46,457 nucleotides of DNA, from positions 1 through 46,457 of the forward strand of contig JAUNJG010000013.1 in the NCBI GenBank assembly GCA_030533385.1, given 5' to 3'. Of the stretch, positions 1 through 8,416 are shown piece after piece. The notes under the pieces were generated by a model that saw only the letters and a program-made list of their open reading frames with translations, was not told where the DNA came from and ran no database searches. Each line of letters starts with the position of its first letter. Within the stretch, counting starts at the first letter, position 1. This DNA is from Eubacteriales bacterium. GTDB lineage: Bacteria > Bacillota > Clostridia > Lachnospirales > Lachnospiraceae. The translations under genes and the position numbers were made by a program.

Positions 1-2
1 CC

Positions 3-383
3 CAGGCACCGCAGGCAGCAGCTCAGGCTCCACAGGCAACGACCCAGGCTCCTCAGCAGACAGCAGCGGCAGAGCAGACCACACAGAACGCTCCAAAAAA
101 AGTAAAAGCGGTAAAGACAAAGAGACTTCCGGGCTCTAAAGTGAGAGTATCATGGAAGAGAGATAAAAAGGCAAGTGGATATCAGGTTTCTTATTCTTAC
201 AAGAAGAAATTTAATTCTAAAGTAAAACACATCAACATTAAGAAAAATAAGAAAAATAAAGTAGTTCTTTCTAAATTGACCAAAGGAAAGAAAGTGTTTG
301 TCAAGGTTCGTTCTTACAAGAAGGTAGACGGCAAGAAAGTTTACGGCGCTTACAGCAAGGTAAGTAAGATTAAAATAAAATAA
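3..383 (+). CDS. C-terminal part of a surface protein with a fibronectin-III-like domain (5' truncated)
   Basis: The reading frame is already open at the left edge, so this is the tail of a larger gene. It begins with an Ala/Pro/Gln/Thr-rich linker (QAPQAAAQAPQATTQAP-like repeats, about 30 residues). A very basic domain of about 80 residues follows, with the pattern VRVSWKRDKKASGYQVSY ... KVFVKVRSYKKVDGKKVYGAYSK. This resembles the fibronectin-type-III-like modules found at the C-termini of secreted or wall-associated proteins of gut clostridia. The linker suggests a spacer between an unseen N-terminal catalytic or binding domain and this module. Function cannot be assigned from the tail alone. 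A terminator-like hairpin follows the stop. Confidence 0.7.
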   Translation, partial: QAPQAAAQAPQATTQAPQQTAAAEQTTQNAPKKVKAVKTKRLPGSKVRVSWKRDKKASGYQVSYSYKKKFNSKVKHINIKKNKKNKVVLSKLTKGKKVFVKVRSYKKVDGKKVYGAYSKVSKIKIK

Positions 384-406
384 CGACCGATAAGCAAAGA
401 AGGACA

Positions 407-480
407 GGCTGTCGCACACAGAATGCTTCATCCGGCAGAAGTAGATGAAGAGAAAAAACGGAGGTGCGGCAGCCTTTGTA
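407..480 (+). terminator. Terminator-like hairpin after the surface-protein gene
   Basis: GGCTGTCGCAC (407-417) pairs with GTGCGGCAGCC (464-474), 11 bp with one G-U pair, and is followed by TTTGT. The 46-nt loop contains its own CTTCAT/ATGAAG hairpin. A possible upstream start of the next frame (423) falls inside this structure, which supports the later start at 522. Confidence 0.55.
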
Positions 481-521
481 TTCAGGAATATCCGGGAGAT
501 GCAAAAGGACGGAAGAAAGAT

Positions 522-1682
522 ATGGGGAAACAAAAAGGAAGAAAAATAACGGCAGTGATAGTGGCAGCCATACTGTTTATCGCTGCGTTGATATATTGTA
601 ATCAAGTAGAAAAAGTTGAGTTGGTTAGCACAGGCGGACAGAGTTATGAGAAGGCGGTGGTAAAAGAAATCATCGTGGACAACTTGCAGGAAGATGGAGA
701 GCGCTATGGAAACCAGGAAGTGATTCTGGAAATCAAGACCGGCCCGATGGCGGGGCGGGAGATGAGGGCCATCAGTCCAAACGGCACGCTGTTCGGCGCC
801 GCCTGCGAAGTGGGTATGAAGGTGATTGCCATCGTCAATGTCTCAGAGGATACAAGCTTGGTGACGGTGTACAGTCAGGACAGAACGGCGGCAATCTATG
901 GGTTTGTGTTGTTTTTTGCCCTTGTGGTCTGTCTGGTTGGAGGAAAGAAGGGCGCTAAGGCAATGATCTGCCTTGCTTTTGACGGTATTGCCATTTTTTA
1001 TATTTTATTTCCTCTGGTTTACCGAGGATTTTCTCCTGTGTGGGTGACCGTTTTCATATGCGTGCTGGCGACGCTGTTTATGATGATGATGATTGGAGGC
1101 GTGACGAGCAAGACGGTGTCGGCGACCGTCGGCACGACCTGCGGCGTGGTGGCGGCCGGTCTGTCGGCGTTAATCTTCGGACATTTTGCGGGAATCAGCG
1201 GCTATAACGTCTCGGACATTGAGACATTAAATTACATCGCCCAGCAAACCCCGATTCGTATCGGAGAGCTGTTGTTTTCCGGCATCATTTTATCGGCGCT
1301 GGGAGCCGTGATGGACGTGGGGATGTCCATCTCCTCCACCATTCAGGAACTCTATGAGACGAACCCTTCCATTGGGAAGAAGCAGTTGTTTCTTTCAGGG
1401 ATTCATGTGGGAAGGGACGTGATGGGCACGATGGTGGACACGCTGATTCTCGCCTATGCGGGAGGCGCTCTTTCTACGCTGGTCACGAACTATGCTTATG
1501 ATTTAAGTTATAATCAATTGATCAATTCTTATATTGTCGGCGTGGAAATTATGCAGGGCGTTGCGGGAAGTCTTGGCATCGTGCTGACAGTGCCGATTAC
1601 GGCCGTCGTGTCCGTAGAATTAATATACCGCCGGAAGAAAAAGAAGGAGAAGACGAAGGAGCTGGATGCCATTGCCGGGTAG
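522..1682 (+). CDS. YibE/F family multi-pass membrane protein
   Basis: A 386-residue protein. It has one N-terminal membrane segment (about residues 8-26), an extracytoplasmic domain of about 90 residues, and then seven or so hydrophobic segments. The sequence AVMDVGMSISSTIQEL and the general layout match the YibE/F-like family (Pfam PF07907); its biochemical role is unknown. The frame stays open up to 423, but that start lies inside the preceding hairpin. I chose the ATG at 522, which has AAAGGACGGAAG upstream and puts the basic stretch KQKGRK directly before the first membrane helix. The C-terminus is short and very basic (RRKKKKEKTKE). A bidirectional terminator follows. Confidence 0.75.
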   Translation: MGKQKGRKITAVIVAAILFIAALIYCNQVEKVELVSTGGQSYEKAVVKEIIVDNLQEDGERYGNQEVILEIKTGPMAGREMRAISPNGTLFGAACEVGMKVIAIVNVSEDTSLVTVYSQDRTAAIYGFVLFFALVVCLVGGKKGAKAMICLAFDGIAIFYILFPLVYRGFSPVWVTVFICVLATLFMMMMIGGVTSKTVSATVGTTCGVVAAGLSALIFGHFAGISGYNVSDIETLNYIAQQTPIRIGELLFSGIILSALGAVMDVGMSISSTIQELYETNPSIGKKQLFLSGIHVGRDVMGTMVDTLILAYAGGALSTLVTNYAYDLSYNQLINSYIVGVEIMQGVAGSLGIVLTVPITAVVSVELIYRRKKKKEKTKELDAIAG

Positions 1683-1703
1683 ATGTGATAAAAGAGTAAT
1701 AAA

Positions 1704-1746
1704 AGACAGCGTAGAAAGCATTTCTGCTCTCGGCGCTGTCTTTTTT
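1704..1746 (+). terminator. Bidirectional terminator between yibE/F gene and pyk
   Basis: GACAGCG (1705-1711) pairs with CGCTGTC (1734-1740), followed by six T. The loop can form a second AGAAA/TTTCT hairpin. An AAAA run on the left flank supplies the U tract for the minus-strand pyk transcript, so it can serve both convergent genes. Confidence 0.8.
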
Positions 1747-1796
1747 CTTTGTAATGCCCGTCATTGGTATGGGACTGTTGTTGATAATATAGATTT

Positions 1797-3215
1797 TTAT
1801 TCCACAACCTGAACCTTTAACATGTTGGTCGTTCCTGAGCGTCCGATCGGGACGCCGGAAGTGATGACGGTCAAATCTCCTTCTTTTAGATATCCCTGGT
1901 TTTTGCCGGCGGTGATGGCGCGCTCAAAGAGTACGAACACCTCCCATTCTTCTTTGAGAAGAATCGGGCGGACGCCCCAGGACAAGTTCAGCTGGCGGCA
2001 CACTTTTTCTTCGATGGCGCAGCCGATGATGTCGCAGGCCGGGCGGAACCGGGAAATCATTCTGGCGGAAAATCCACTCTTTGTGACAGTTAAAATGGCT
2101 TTGGCGTTCAAATCATAGGCCGTGCTGCAGGTGGCGTGACAGATGGCGTCCGTGACACCCGGCTGCTCGTTGAGAGTCAGATTGTTAAACCGCTTCTGGT
2201 AGTTGATGGCCTGCTCTGTGCGCAGTGCAATCTTGGACATGGTTTTCAAAGCTTCTACCGGATAGGCGCCGGCGGCCGTCTCCCCGGACAGCATGATGGC
2301 GCTGGTGCCGTCGTAGATGGCGTTGGCAACGTCGGTAGTCTCCGCCCTGGTCGGACGAGGATTTTTCATCATGGAATCCAGCATCTGGGTGGCGGTGATG
2401 ACAATCTTTCCGGCGGAACAAACTTTCTGGATAATCATTTTTTGTAAAATCGGGACGTCTTCCTCGGGAATCTCCACGCCCATGTCTCCCCGGGCGACCA
2501 TAACACCGTCGGATGCCTCGATAATTTCGTCAATATTTTCAATGCCCTCGGCGTTTTCTACCTTGGCGATGATTTTAATATCTTCCCCGCCATTTTTCTT
2601 TAAGAGCTGGCGAATCTGGCGGACGTCTCCGGCATTTCTCGTGAAGGAGGCGGCGATGAAGTCAATGTCCTCCCGGATGCCGAAAAGAATGTCCTGACGA
2701 TCCTTATCGCTTAAATACGGCATGGAAATCTTCACGCCCGGAAGGTTGACTCCTTTTCGGTTGGATATTTTTCCTCCGTTGACCGCCTGGCAGAGAGCGT
2801 CCTGTCCCTCGATGGAAAGCACTTTCAGTTCAATCAAACCATCGTCAATCAAAATGCTGGAACCAACAGAGATGTCTTTGATGAAGTCAGGGTAGGTCAC
2901 GCTGACGATGGACTCATCACCGACCACATCTCTCGTAGTCAAACAAAACTTCTGTCCTTGTTTTAGTTGGATGCTGCCGTTTTTAAAAGTTTTGATGCGG
3001 ATTTCCGGTCCTTTTGTGTCCAGAAGGCAGGCGATAGGTTTCTTGTGTTTCTTCCTGAGCGCCTTCACCTTGTCCATACGAACCTTTTGTTCCTCACAGG
3101 AATTGTGGGAAAAATTAAATCTGGCCACATCCATTCCTTCTATGACGAGCTGTTCAAGAATGTCATCCTTGTCTGTGGCCGGTCCCAGGGTACAGATAAT
3201 TTTTGTTTTTCTCAT
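1797..3215 (-). CDS. pyk: Pyruvate kinase
   Basis: Catalyses phosphoenolpyruvate + ADP to pyruvate + ATP, the last step of glycolysis. The 472-residue protein opens with RKTKIICTLGPATDKDDIL and contains the family signature IIAKVENAEGIENIDEI, with the conserved lysine and acidic residues of the active site. The metal and substrate-loop motif VMVARGDMGVEIP and ATQMLDSMMKNPRPTRAE follow. The length fits the standard A/B/C-domain enzyme. It lacks the extra C-terminal PEP-utiliser domain seen in Bacillus enzymes. It is a single gene read leftwards from its own promoter (3354-3381), converging on the yibE/F gene. Confidence 0.97.
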   Translation of the reverse strand: MRKTKIICTLGPATDKDDILEQLVIEGMDVARFNFSHNSCEEQKVRMDKVKALRKKHKKPIACLLDTKGPEIRIKTFKNGSIQLKQGQKFCLTTRDVVGDESIVSVTYPDFIKDISVGSSILIDDGLIELKVLSIEGQDALCQAVNGGKISNRKGVNLPGVKISMPYLSDKDRQDILFGIREDIDFIAASFTRNAGDVRQIRQLLKKNGGEDIKIIAKVENAEGIENIDEIIEASDGVMVARGDMGVEIPEEDVPILQKMIIQKVCSAGKIVITATQMLDSMMKNPRPTRAETTDVANAIYDGTSAIMLSGETAAGAYPVEALKTMSKIALRTEQAINYQKRFNNLTLNEQPGVTDAICHATCSTAYDLNAKAILTVTKSGFSARMISRFRPACDIIGCAIEEKVCRQLNLSWGVRPILLKEEWEVFVLFERAITAGKNQGYLKEGDLTVITSGVPIGRSGTTNMLKVQVVE

Positions 3216-3353
3216 GTTGTAATTACTCCTTGTTTTGGTTAGTACTGTTTTGTTTCGTAAACCGGGATAATCTGGCCTTCGATGGAAAAAACCATTGATT
3301 TTTCGGGCGGAGACTATCTTTCCGCCGATTTCCCGGGAAATTTTTACACATTT

Positions 3354-3381
3354 ATTTTAAAGGAAACAGACAGATTGTCAA
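3354..3381 (-). promoter_or_regulatory. Promoter of pyk
   Basis: On the minus strand, TTGACA (3381-3376), 16-bp spacer, TAAAAT (3359-3354). The transcript would carry a leader of about 130 nt that includes a GGCGGA/TCCGCC hairpin. Confidence 0.65.
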
Positions 3382-3478
3382 TGAAATTTTCGTAAATTTC
3401 TGGAAAAGAGTGTAAGAGGAGGCGTCATGCGGGACAGGATGAAGAGTTTTTTTCATATTCTGCCGAAGGTTATTTTTA

Positions 3479-3507
3479 TTGACAATGGGGGTGATGCAGG
3501 GTATTCT
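3479..3507 (+). promoter_or_regulatory. Promoter of the L,D-transpeptidase-like gene
   Basis: TTGACA (3479-3484), 17-bp spacer, TATTCT (3502-3507). It lies downstream of the alternative start at 3427. Transcription from here would exclude that start and favours translation from 3580. The divergent 364-bp gap (3216-3579) also holds the pyk promoter. Confidence 0.65.
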
Positions 3508-3579
3508 GTCAAAAAGAAAAAAGAAAGTAATTTATTGAAAAAAGTATTTTGGCAACGAAAAAAAGAGGAGGAAAAGCGA

Positions 3580-4239
3580 ATGGATAGGCATAGAATAAAA
3601 AGAACGCTGTGGACGGGAGTTTTTGCCGTGGGGATGATTGGACTGAGCGGAAGAGTGGACGCGAGAGCGGCGGATTTATCAGAATACAATATTCCGGAAG
3701 GAACAAAACAGTTGGTGCTTGTGCAGTATAAAGGGAGGAGCAGGGGACGGTGCCGCTATTATGAGAAACGAAAGAGTGGAACATGGAAGAAAAAATGGGG
3801 ATGCACCGCCTATATGGGAAGAAACGGGATACATAAAACGAGGGAGGGGGATGGGAGAACACCGTCGGGCAGATATGCGCTGGGGCAGGCTTTCGGGATT
3901 AAGAAAAATCCCGGAACGAAGATGCCTTATGTCACAGTGAATGAACAGCATTACTGGTGCGGCGATTCAGGCAGCAAATACTATAACCGGCTGATTCGCC
4001 GCGATGAAACCGGACATAGCTGTCGGGGAGAGCATCTCATAAAATACGGGGGTGCTTATCATTATTCTCTGTTTATTGAATATAATAAAGAAGGACGGGC
4101 AGGGAAGGGAAGCGCCATTTTTTTACACTGCTCCAGAGGAAGGGCGACGGCGGGCTGCGTGGCCATTCCGGAAAAGAAGATGAAGCGCCTGTTAAAAAGA
4201 TTGCGCCCGGATGCCAATCCCCAGATTATCATTGAGTGA
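3580..4239 (+). CDS. L,D-transpeptidase (YkuD-like) family secreted protein
   Basis: A 219-residue protein with a signal-peptide-like N-terminus (basic MDRHRIKR, hydrophobic WTGVFAVGMIGLSG, likely cleavage near ARA-AD). The C-terminus has IFLHCSRGRATAGCVAIPEK, which fits the YkuD-type active site (His about 183, catalytic Cys about 193, with T-x-G-C-V). Such enzymes form 3-3 peptidoglycan cross-links or attach proteins to peptidoglycan, outside the membrane. The start at 3580 has AGAGGAGG eight bases upstream and immediately yields the signal peptide. An in-frame start at 3427 with a decent Shine-Dalgarno was rejected because a good promoter lies downstream of it. Substrate and exact activity are inferred from the motif only. 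Confidence 0.75.
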   Translation: MDRHRIKRTLWTGVFAVGMIGLSGRVDARAADLSEYNIPEGTKQLVLVQYKGRSRGRCRYYEKRKSGTWKKKWGCTAYMGRNGIHKTREGDGRTPSGRYALGQAFGIKKNPGTKMPYVTVNEQHYWCGDSGSKYYNRLIRRDETGHSCRGEHLIKYGGAYHYSLFIEYNKEGRAGKGSAIFLHCSRGRATAGCVAIPEKKMKRLLKRLRPDANPQIIIE

Positions 4240-4317
4240 TGAGAGGCCGTGGGTCTGAGGTGCTGTCTTTTGGAAAGTTTATTTGGCGCTGTGGCTTTTA
4301 CGTCGGGAAAGGGCAGG

Positions 4318-4346
4318 TTGACAAATGGCAGGAGTGCGATTAAAAT
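4318..4346 (+). promoter_or_regulatory. Promoter of the DegV gene
   Basis: TTGACA (4318-4323), 17-bp spacer, TAAAAT (4341-4346), about 55 bp before the start codon. A small ACTATA-type inverted repeat follows in the leader. Confidence 0.65.
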
Positions 4347-4399
4347 AATATAGAAATAAAAACTATATTATGTAGAAAGAAAAACGAAGAGGAGTTGCC

Positions 4400-5299
4400 A
4401 TGGAATATAAGATTATCAGTGACGGATGCTGTGATTTAGAACAGGATATCATTGAGAAGTATCATTTGCATATCATCCCTTTTTATATTTCCTTTGATGA
4501 GGAGAATTATTATAAAGAAATTGAAGAGATAGGCATCCGTGAGGTGTACGACAGAATGGTGGGACAGCCGGATGTTTATCCTAAAACCTCCCTGCCGTCG
4601 GTGCAAAATTATATGGATGCCTTTGTGCATTATGTGGAACAGGGACAGCCGGTGATTTGTATTTGCTTTACGCCTTCGCTGAGCGGCTCCTACAACAGCG
4701 CCTGCAGTGCGAAGAAGATTGTCTGCGAGAAATATCCGGAGGCGAAAATAGCAGTCATCAATTCGGAGGCGGGTACGGTATCCCAGGGGTTGATGGTGAT
4801 CGAGGCGGGAAGGATGCTTCGGGACGGCGTTCCCTACGAGGAATGTGTGGACATATTGGAGCGAATGAAAAAGACGAACCGGATTTTCTTTACCGTGGGA
4901 AATGTGGATTACCTGAAACATGGGGGGCGCATCGGCAAGCTCGCCAGTCTGGCGACCAGCGCACTGTCCTTAAAGCCGCTCATCACCCTTGTGGATGGGG
5001 TCATTGAGGCGTCAGGTATTGGGAGGAGCCGCAGGAAAACGATGCAAAAGACGGTGGAGCTTATGAAAAGACATTTTAAAGAGACGGGAGAATCGCCGGA
5101 AGATTACAGTTTTTCTGTCGGGTTTGGCTATGATGTGGAAGAAGGAAAACATTTTTATGAGACGGTTTCCCGGACGGTGGAGGAGATGGTTCCGGGCAGG
5201 GAAGTCATGCTCATTCAGATAGGAGCGACCATTGCCGTGCACACAGGCCCTCATGCCCTTGGCATCGGTATCATAAAAAAATATGAACATTTTCGGTGA
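4400..5299 (+). CDS. DegV family fatty-acid-binding protein
   Basis: A 299-residue protein. N-terminal IISDGCCDLEQDIIEKYHLHIIPF and the central CFTPSLSGSYNSA and VGNVDYLKHGGRIGKLASL are hallmarks of the DegV family (PF02645). These proteins bind a single fatty acid and, in Gram-positive bacteria, act as FakB-type partners that present fatty acids to the FakA kinase for phospholipid synthesis. No fakA gene is in the window, so the FakB role is an inference from the family. It is preceded by a clear promoter and AAGAGGAGT at its start, and followed by a terminator at 5400-5431, so it is probably monocistronic. Confidence 0.88.
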   Translation: MEYKIISDGCCDLEQDIIEKYHLHIIPFYISFDEENYYKEIEEIGIREVYDRMVGQPDVYPKTSLPSVQNYMDAFVHYVEQGQPVICICFTPSLSGSYNSACSAKKIVCEKYPEAKIAVINSEAGTVSQGLMVIEAGRMLRDGVPYEECVDILERMKKTNRIFFTVGNVDYLKHGGRIGKLASLATSALSLKPLITLVDGVIEASGIGRSRRKTMQKTVELMKRHFKETGESPEDYSFSVGFGYDVEEGKHFYETVSRTVEEMVPGREVMLIQIGATIAVHTGPHALGIGIIKKYEHFR

Positions 5300-5399
5300 C
5301 GATGGGTCTTTGACCATGTGCCGCTGAAAATGGAGAGAAAAAGTGCGGGAAGAAAGCGGGAGAAGGTTCTTGTCACCCTCCTGAACCTGTGATATGATT

Positions 5400-5431
5400 A
5401 GTCGTAGCTAATTTGAGCTGCGGCTTTTTTT
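5400..5431 (+). terminator. Rho-independent terminator after degV-type gene
   Basis: AGTCGTAGCT (5400-5409) pairs along all 10 positions, with G-U pairs, to AGCTGCGGCT (5416-5425). The loop is AATTTG and a T run follows at 5425-5431. Confidence 0.75.
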
Positions 5432-5450
5432 AGGCAGACGGGGAATATCC
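5432..5450 (-). repeat. Dispersed repeat, copy 1
   Basis: AGGCAGACGGGGAATATCC is the reverse complement of the core shared with 36461-36479, 41800-41816 and 46340-46357. It lies between the degV terminator and the methyltransferase gene. Only one arm of the inverted repeat is evident here. Confidence 0.7.
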
Positions 5451-5521
5451 CTAAGTGAGACCGCAGGGGATGTCAAGGGTCATCCCTGTTTACAATTTAC
5501 AGGAAAAAGAGGAATCAATCT

Positions 5522-6382
5522 ATGTGGATAGCAGACCAATGGAAAGAATATGAAGTTATTGATTGCAGCGAGGGAGAAAAGCTGGAACGGTGGGGCAGGT
5601 ATCATCTGCTTCGTCCGGATCCGCAGGTCATCTGGAACACGCCCAGGGAAGACAGGCGGTGGAGAAAGCTAAATGCCCACTATCATCGGAGCAGGCGAGG
5701 CGGCGGCGAGTGGGAATTTTTTGATTTGCCGGAGCAGTGGGATATCCATTACAAAAATCTCACCTTTCATTTGAAGCCTTTTAGCTTCAAACATACCGGA
5801 CTGTTTCCGGAGCAGGCGGTAAACTGGGACTGGTTTTCTGAAAAAATCAGGAATGCGGGCCGTCCGGTGAAGGTGCTGAATCTTTTTGCCTACACGGGAG
5901 GAGCGACTTTGGCGGCGGCGGAGGCGGGAGCTTCCGTGACCCATGTGGATGCCTCCAAGGGCATGGTGACCTGGGCAAAAGAAAATGCGCTGGCCTCCGG
6001 CCTGAAAGAGGCTCCCATCCGATGGCTGGTGGATGACTGCGTGAAATTTGTGGAGAGAGAAATTCGTCGGGGCAATCATTATGACGGCATCATCATGGAT
6101 CCGCCGTCTTATGGCAGAGGCCCGAAGGGAGAGATCTGGAAGATAGAAGAAAAGATTTACTCCCTCGTCTGCCTGTGTGAAAAGCTTCTTTCTGAGAAAC
6201 CGCTGTTTTTCCTGATCAATTCTTATACGACAGGATTGCAGCCGGCGGTGCTTTCTTACATGCTGGGAAGTGCGGTGGCAAAGAAGCATGGAGGTGTTGT
6301 CCGGGCGGAGGAGATTGGGCTGCCCGTATCCTCCAACGGTCTGGTGCTGCCCTGCGGCGCTTCCGGAAGGTGGGAGCGGTGA
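5522..6382 (+). CDS. Class I SAM-dependent methyltransferase, RlmI/RlmK-like
   Basis: A 286-residue protein. Motif I is VLNLFAYTGGATLAAAEAGA (about residues 119-138), the acidic motif II is THVDASKGM, and motif IV is IIMDPPSYGRG (about residues 190-200). DPPSYG is typical of the RlmI-like rRNA cytosine/guanine methyltransferases. The N-terminal PUA domain of full-length RlmI is absent, so the RNA target cannot be named. The stop codon overlaps the start of the next gene in a TGATG arrangement, implying translational coupling. Its leader carries the dispersed repeat. Confidence 0.82.
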   Translation: MWIADQWKEYEVIDCSEGEKLERWGRYHLLRPDPQVIWNTPREDRRWRKLNAHYHRSRRGGGEWEFFDLPEQWDIHYKNLTFHLKPFSFKHTGLFPEQAVNWDWFSEKIRNAGRPVKVLNLFAYTGGATLAAAEAGASVTHVDASKGMVTWAKENALASGLKEAPIRWLVDDCVKFVEREIRRGNHYDGIIMDPPSYGRGPKGEIWKIEEKIYSLVCLCEKLLSEKPLFFLINSYTTGLQPAVLSYMLGSAVAKKHGGVVRAEEIGLPVSSNGLVLPCGASGRWER

Positions 6383-6891
6383 TGAAAACAAGAAAAACGG
6401 CCATGTACGGATTGTTTTTGGCGCTGGCTTTGGTGGCGGCTTATTTGGAGAGACTTCTTCCCGTCAACTTGGGAGTGCCCGGCGTGAAGCTGGGGCTTGC
6501 CAACATCGTGACGATGATTTTGCTCTACACGGTGGGAGTTTCGGGTGCAGTGGGCGTCAGCACAGCCAGGGTGCTGTTGTCGGGCATCTTGTTTCACAAT
6601 GGGTTTGCCATGGTCTATGCGGCGGCGGGGGCGGCTTCCAGTATGCTCGCCATGACGCTGCTGAAAAAGACAAAACGGTTTTCCGAGGTGGGCGTCAGCG
6701 TTGCCGGTGGCGTGTTTCATAACGTGGGACAGATTCTGGTGGCAGCGGTCGTGCTGGAGACCGGCGCTCTGTTTTATTATTTACCGATATTGATTCTGTC
6801 CGGCCTTGGGGCGGGTGTTGCCATCGGTGTTTTGAGTGGAATCCTCATAAGGAGGCTGGAGTCGGTGATTCGCCAGGCCATGGAATCCTAA
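6382..6891 (+). CDS. Gx transporter family membrane protein (EetB / heptaprenyl diphosphate synthase component I-like)
   Basis: A 169-residue hydrophobic protein with about five membrane segments. KTAMYGLFLALALVAAYLERLLPVN and GVPGVKLGLANIVTMILLY match PF07456. That family is annotated as heptaprenyl diphosphate synthase component I or Gx transporter, and I believe it includes EetB of the flavin-based extracellular electron transfer locus of Listeria. It overlaps the upstream methyltransferase stop by one base and is followed by an ApbE flavin transferase gene, a pairing that fits a flavin-linked electron-transfer role. No EetA-type (NusG domain II) gene is present here. The frame is open to a GTG at 6370, but ATG 6382 is better placed. 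Confidence 0.75.
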   Translation: MKTRKTAMYGLFLALALVAAYLERLLPVNLGVPGVKLGLANIVTMILLYTVGVSGAVGVSTARVLLSGILFHNGFAMVYAAAGAASSMLAMTLLKKTKRFSEVGVSVAGGVFHNVGQILVAAVVLETGALFYYLPILILSGLGAGVAIGVLSGILIRRLESVIRQAMES

Positions 6892-7022
6892 GAGGGGGGT
6901 GTCGGCGGAATGTCTGCGCAGCGTCCTTCCTTTAAGAGGAAGAATGTTCACGAAAAAAGACCGCCCTGCGGTGAGCGAAGGCCAGGGGCGGTTCATGTCG
7001 TTTGAGAAGGAAAAGGAAAAAC

Positions 7023-8123
7023 ATGAGAAGAAAAGAGAAGAATAAAAAATGGAAGGTGCTTGCGGCGTGGGGGCTTTTGGTTTTTCTGACCGGGTGTGCT
7101 GGAGGAGGGCTGTCCTCCAAAACGAGGCAGGAACCTGGAAGTTCTACGACAAAGGAAGAACGATTTTCCAAAACAGATTTTGTGATGGATACCGTGCTGC
7201 AAATGACGATTTATGGCCGGACTGATTACAGCGATGAAATCAAAGAGAAGCTGTCTGCGGCGGAGACGGAAGAGTTGTCCTGGAGACAGGCGGACAGCGA
7301 AGTTTTCCTGCTGAATCAAAGATGCAGCGAGGGGGAGACGGTGGAGATGACGGAAGCGTTTTCCGGCTGGGCGGAGGCTTCCCTCTCTCTGGCACAAAAA
7401 AGCGGTGGTGCTTTTGACCCCACCATCGGAAATCTCACCAGACTGTGGGATGTTGAGGGGGAGAACCCGACGGTTCCCGATAAGTCGGAGATTCAGGCCG
7501 TGATGGAGAGTGTCGGTTATGAGGCCATTAATATAGAAGGAGAGCAGCCTCAGGGAGGAAGAAGGCGGATATCCATGAAAGATGGGGTAACTCTCGATCT
7601 GGGGGCGGTAGGAAAGGGAATCGGCTGTGACATAGCCGGAGAGATTCTCGGCGGAAAACGTGATGTGCAGGGCGCCGTCATCGCCGTCGGCGGAAGCATT
7701 CTCACCTACGGAAGCAAGCCCGGCGGGGAACCTTGGAGCGTGGCCATCCGGGACCCTGAGGGTGCGGAGGGAGAGTATGTGGGCGTCATAAAGCTAGAAG
7801 GAAACGCTTTTGTCTCCACCTCCGGTGATTATGAGAAATTTTTCGTGGAGGATGGAAAGAAGTACCATCATATTATGGATCCGTCCACCGGGTATCCGTC
7901 GGAGAGCGATGTAAGCTCCGTAACCGTCGTGTGCGTGCCGGGGAAAACAAAAGGAAAGTACCCGGGGTTGTTATCCGACGGCCTTTCCACCGCCTGCTTT
8001 GTGCTGGGCACCGAGAAAGGAAAAGCACTCCTTGAAGAGTATGGCGCAGAGGGCGTGCTGATTGACAAGGAGAACAATGTGACAGTGACCGACGGCCTTG
8101 CCGGCTCTTTGGAACTGTTTTGA
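7023..8123 (+). CDS. apbE: FAD:protein FMN transferase (ApbE family lipoprotein)
   Basis: Transfers FMN from FAD to threonines of target proteins in the cell envelope. The 366-residue product starts with a lipoprotein signal (basic RRKEKNKKWK, hydrophobic VLAAWGLLVFLTGC, lipobox LTGC). Family motifs follow in order: DFVMDT, GAFDPTIGNLTRLW, DLGAVGKGIGCD, the metal site YHHIMDPSTGYPSES and LSDGLSTACFVLG. The annotated-type TTG at 7002 is in frame; ATG 7023 has AAGGAAAAGGAAA upstream and is preferred. Possible clients in such organisms include Rnf subunits and extracytoplasmic flavoproteins; none is encoded nearby. Confidence 0.9.
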   Translation: MRRKEKNKKWKVLAAWGLLVFLTGCAGGGLSSKTRQEPGSSTTKEERFSKTDFVMDTVLQMTIYGRTDYSDEIKEKLSAAETEELSWRQADSEVFLLNQRCSEGETVEMTEAFSGWAEASLSLAQKSGGAFDPTIGNLTRLWDVEGENPTVPDKSEIQAVMESVGYEAINIEGEQPQGGRRRISMKDGVTLDLGAVGKGIGCDIAGEILGGKRDVQGAVIAVGGSILTYGSKPGGEPWSVAIRDPEGAEGEYVGVIKLEGNAFVSTSGDYEKFFVEDGKKYHHIMDPSTGYPSESDVSSVTVVCVPGKTKGKYPGLLSDGLSTACFVLGTEKGKALLEEYGAEGVLIDKENNVTVTDGLAGSLELF

Positions 8124-8141
8124 AAAAAATGTAAAATGTAC

Positions 8142-8169
8142 TTGCATTTTTTTGGATTGTGTGTATAAT
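8142..8169 (+). promoter_or_regulatory. Promoter of the S10 ribosomal operon
   Basis: TTGCAT (8142-8147), 16-bp spacer, TATAAT (8164-8169), immediately after the apbE stop. It would start a leader of about 240 nt before rpsJ. Confidence 0.75.
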
Positions 8170-8175
8170 ATTAAA

Positions 8176-8416
8176 TGTTGTGTGACATGATAGCTGAGAA
8201 GCGTGAGGTTGCTGCGCATCTGCCGGACAGAGGACGCAGGTTTTCCGTGGAGCGAATGTCAAGTTAAGGAAACTGGCGACAAGTCACTGTACAAACAGTT
8301 ACAATCTACAGATGCGTAGAGACGCAGTGTGATATCAAAGATGATACACACGGAGGAGTGTACAGTCACCGCTTGTCGTACTGAAAATTAAGTGCGAAAA
8401 GGAGGCGACTTTTTTT
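8176..8416 (+). promoter_or_regulatory. Structured leader of the S10 operon
   Basis: No gene is present. CGACAAG near 8277-8283 pairs with CTTGTCG near 8372-8378, and just inside it ACTGTAC pairs with GTACAGT. Within this closed domain are GCGT/ACGC and GTGTG-A-TATC/GATA-CACAC hairpins. The multibranched fold ends about 20 nt before the rpsJ ribosome-binding site. S10 operons are commonly autoregulated by a ribosomal protein binding the leader; the ligand here is unknown. Confidence 0.5.

Noticed and set aside
423-521. Upstream in-frame start for the YibE/F gene
   Set aside because: It lies inside the terminator-like hairpin 407-480 and codes for a polar stretch with no membrane or family character.
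3427-3579. N-terminal extension of the L,D-transpeptidase gene
   Set aside because: A good promoter at 3479-3507 lies downstream of that start, and the signal peptide begins at 3580.
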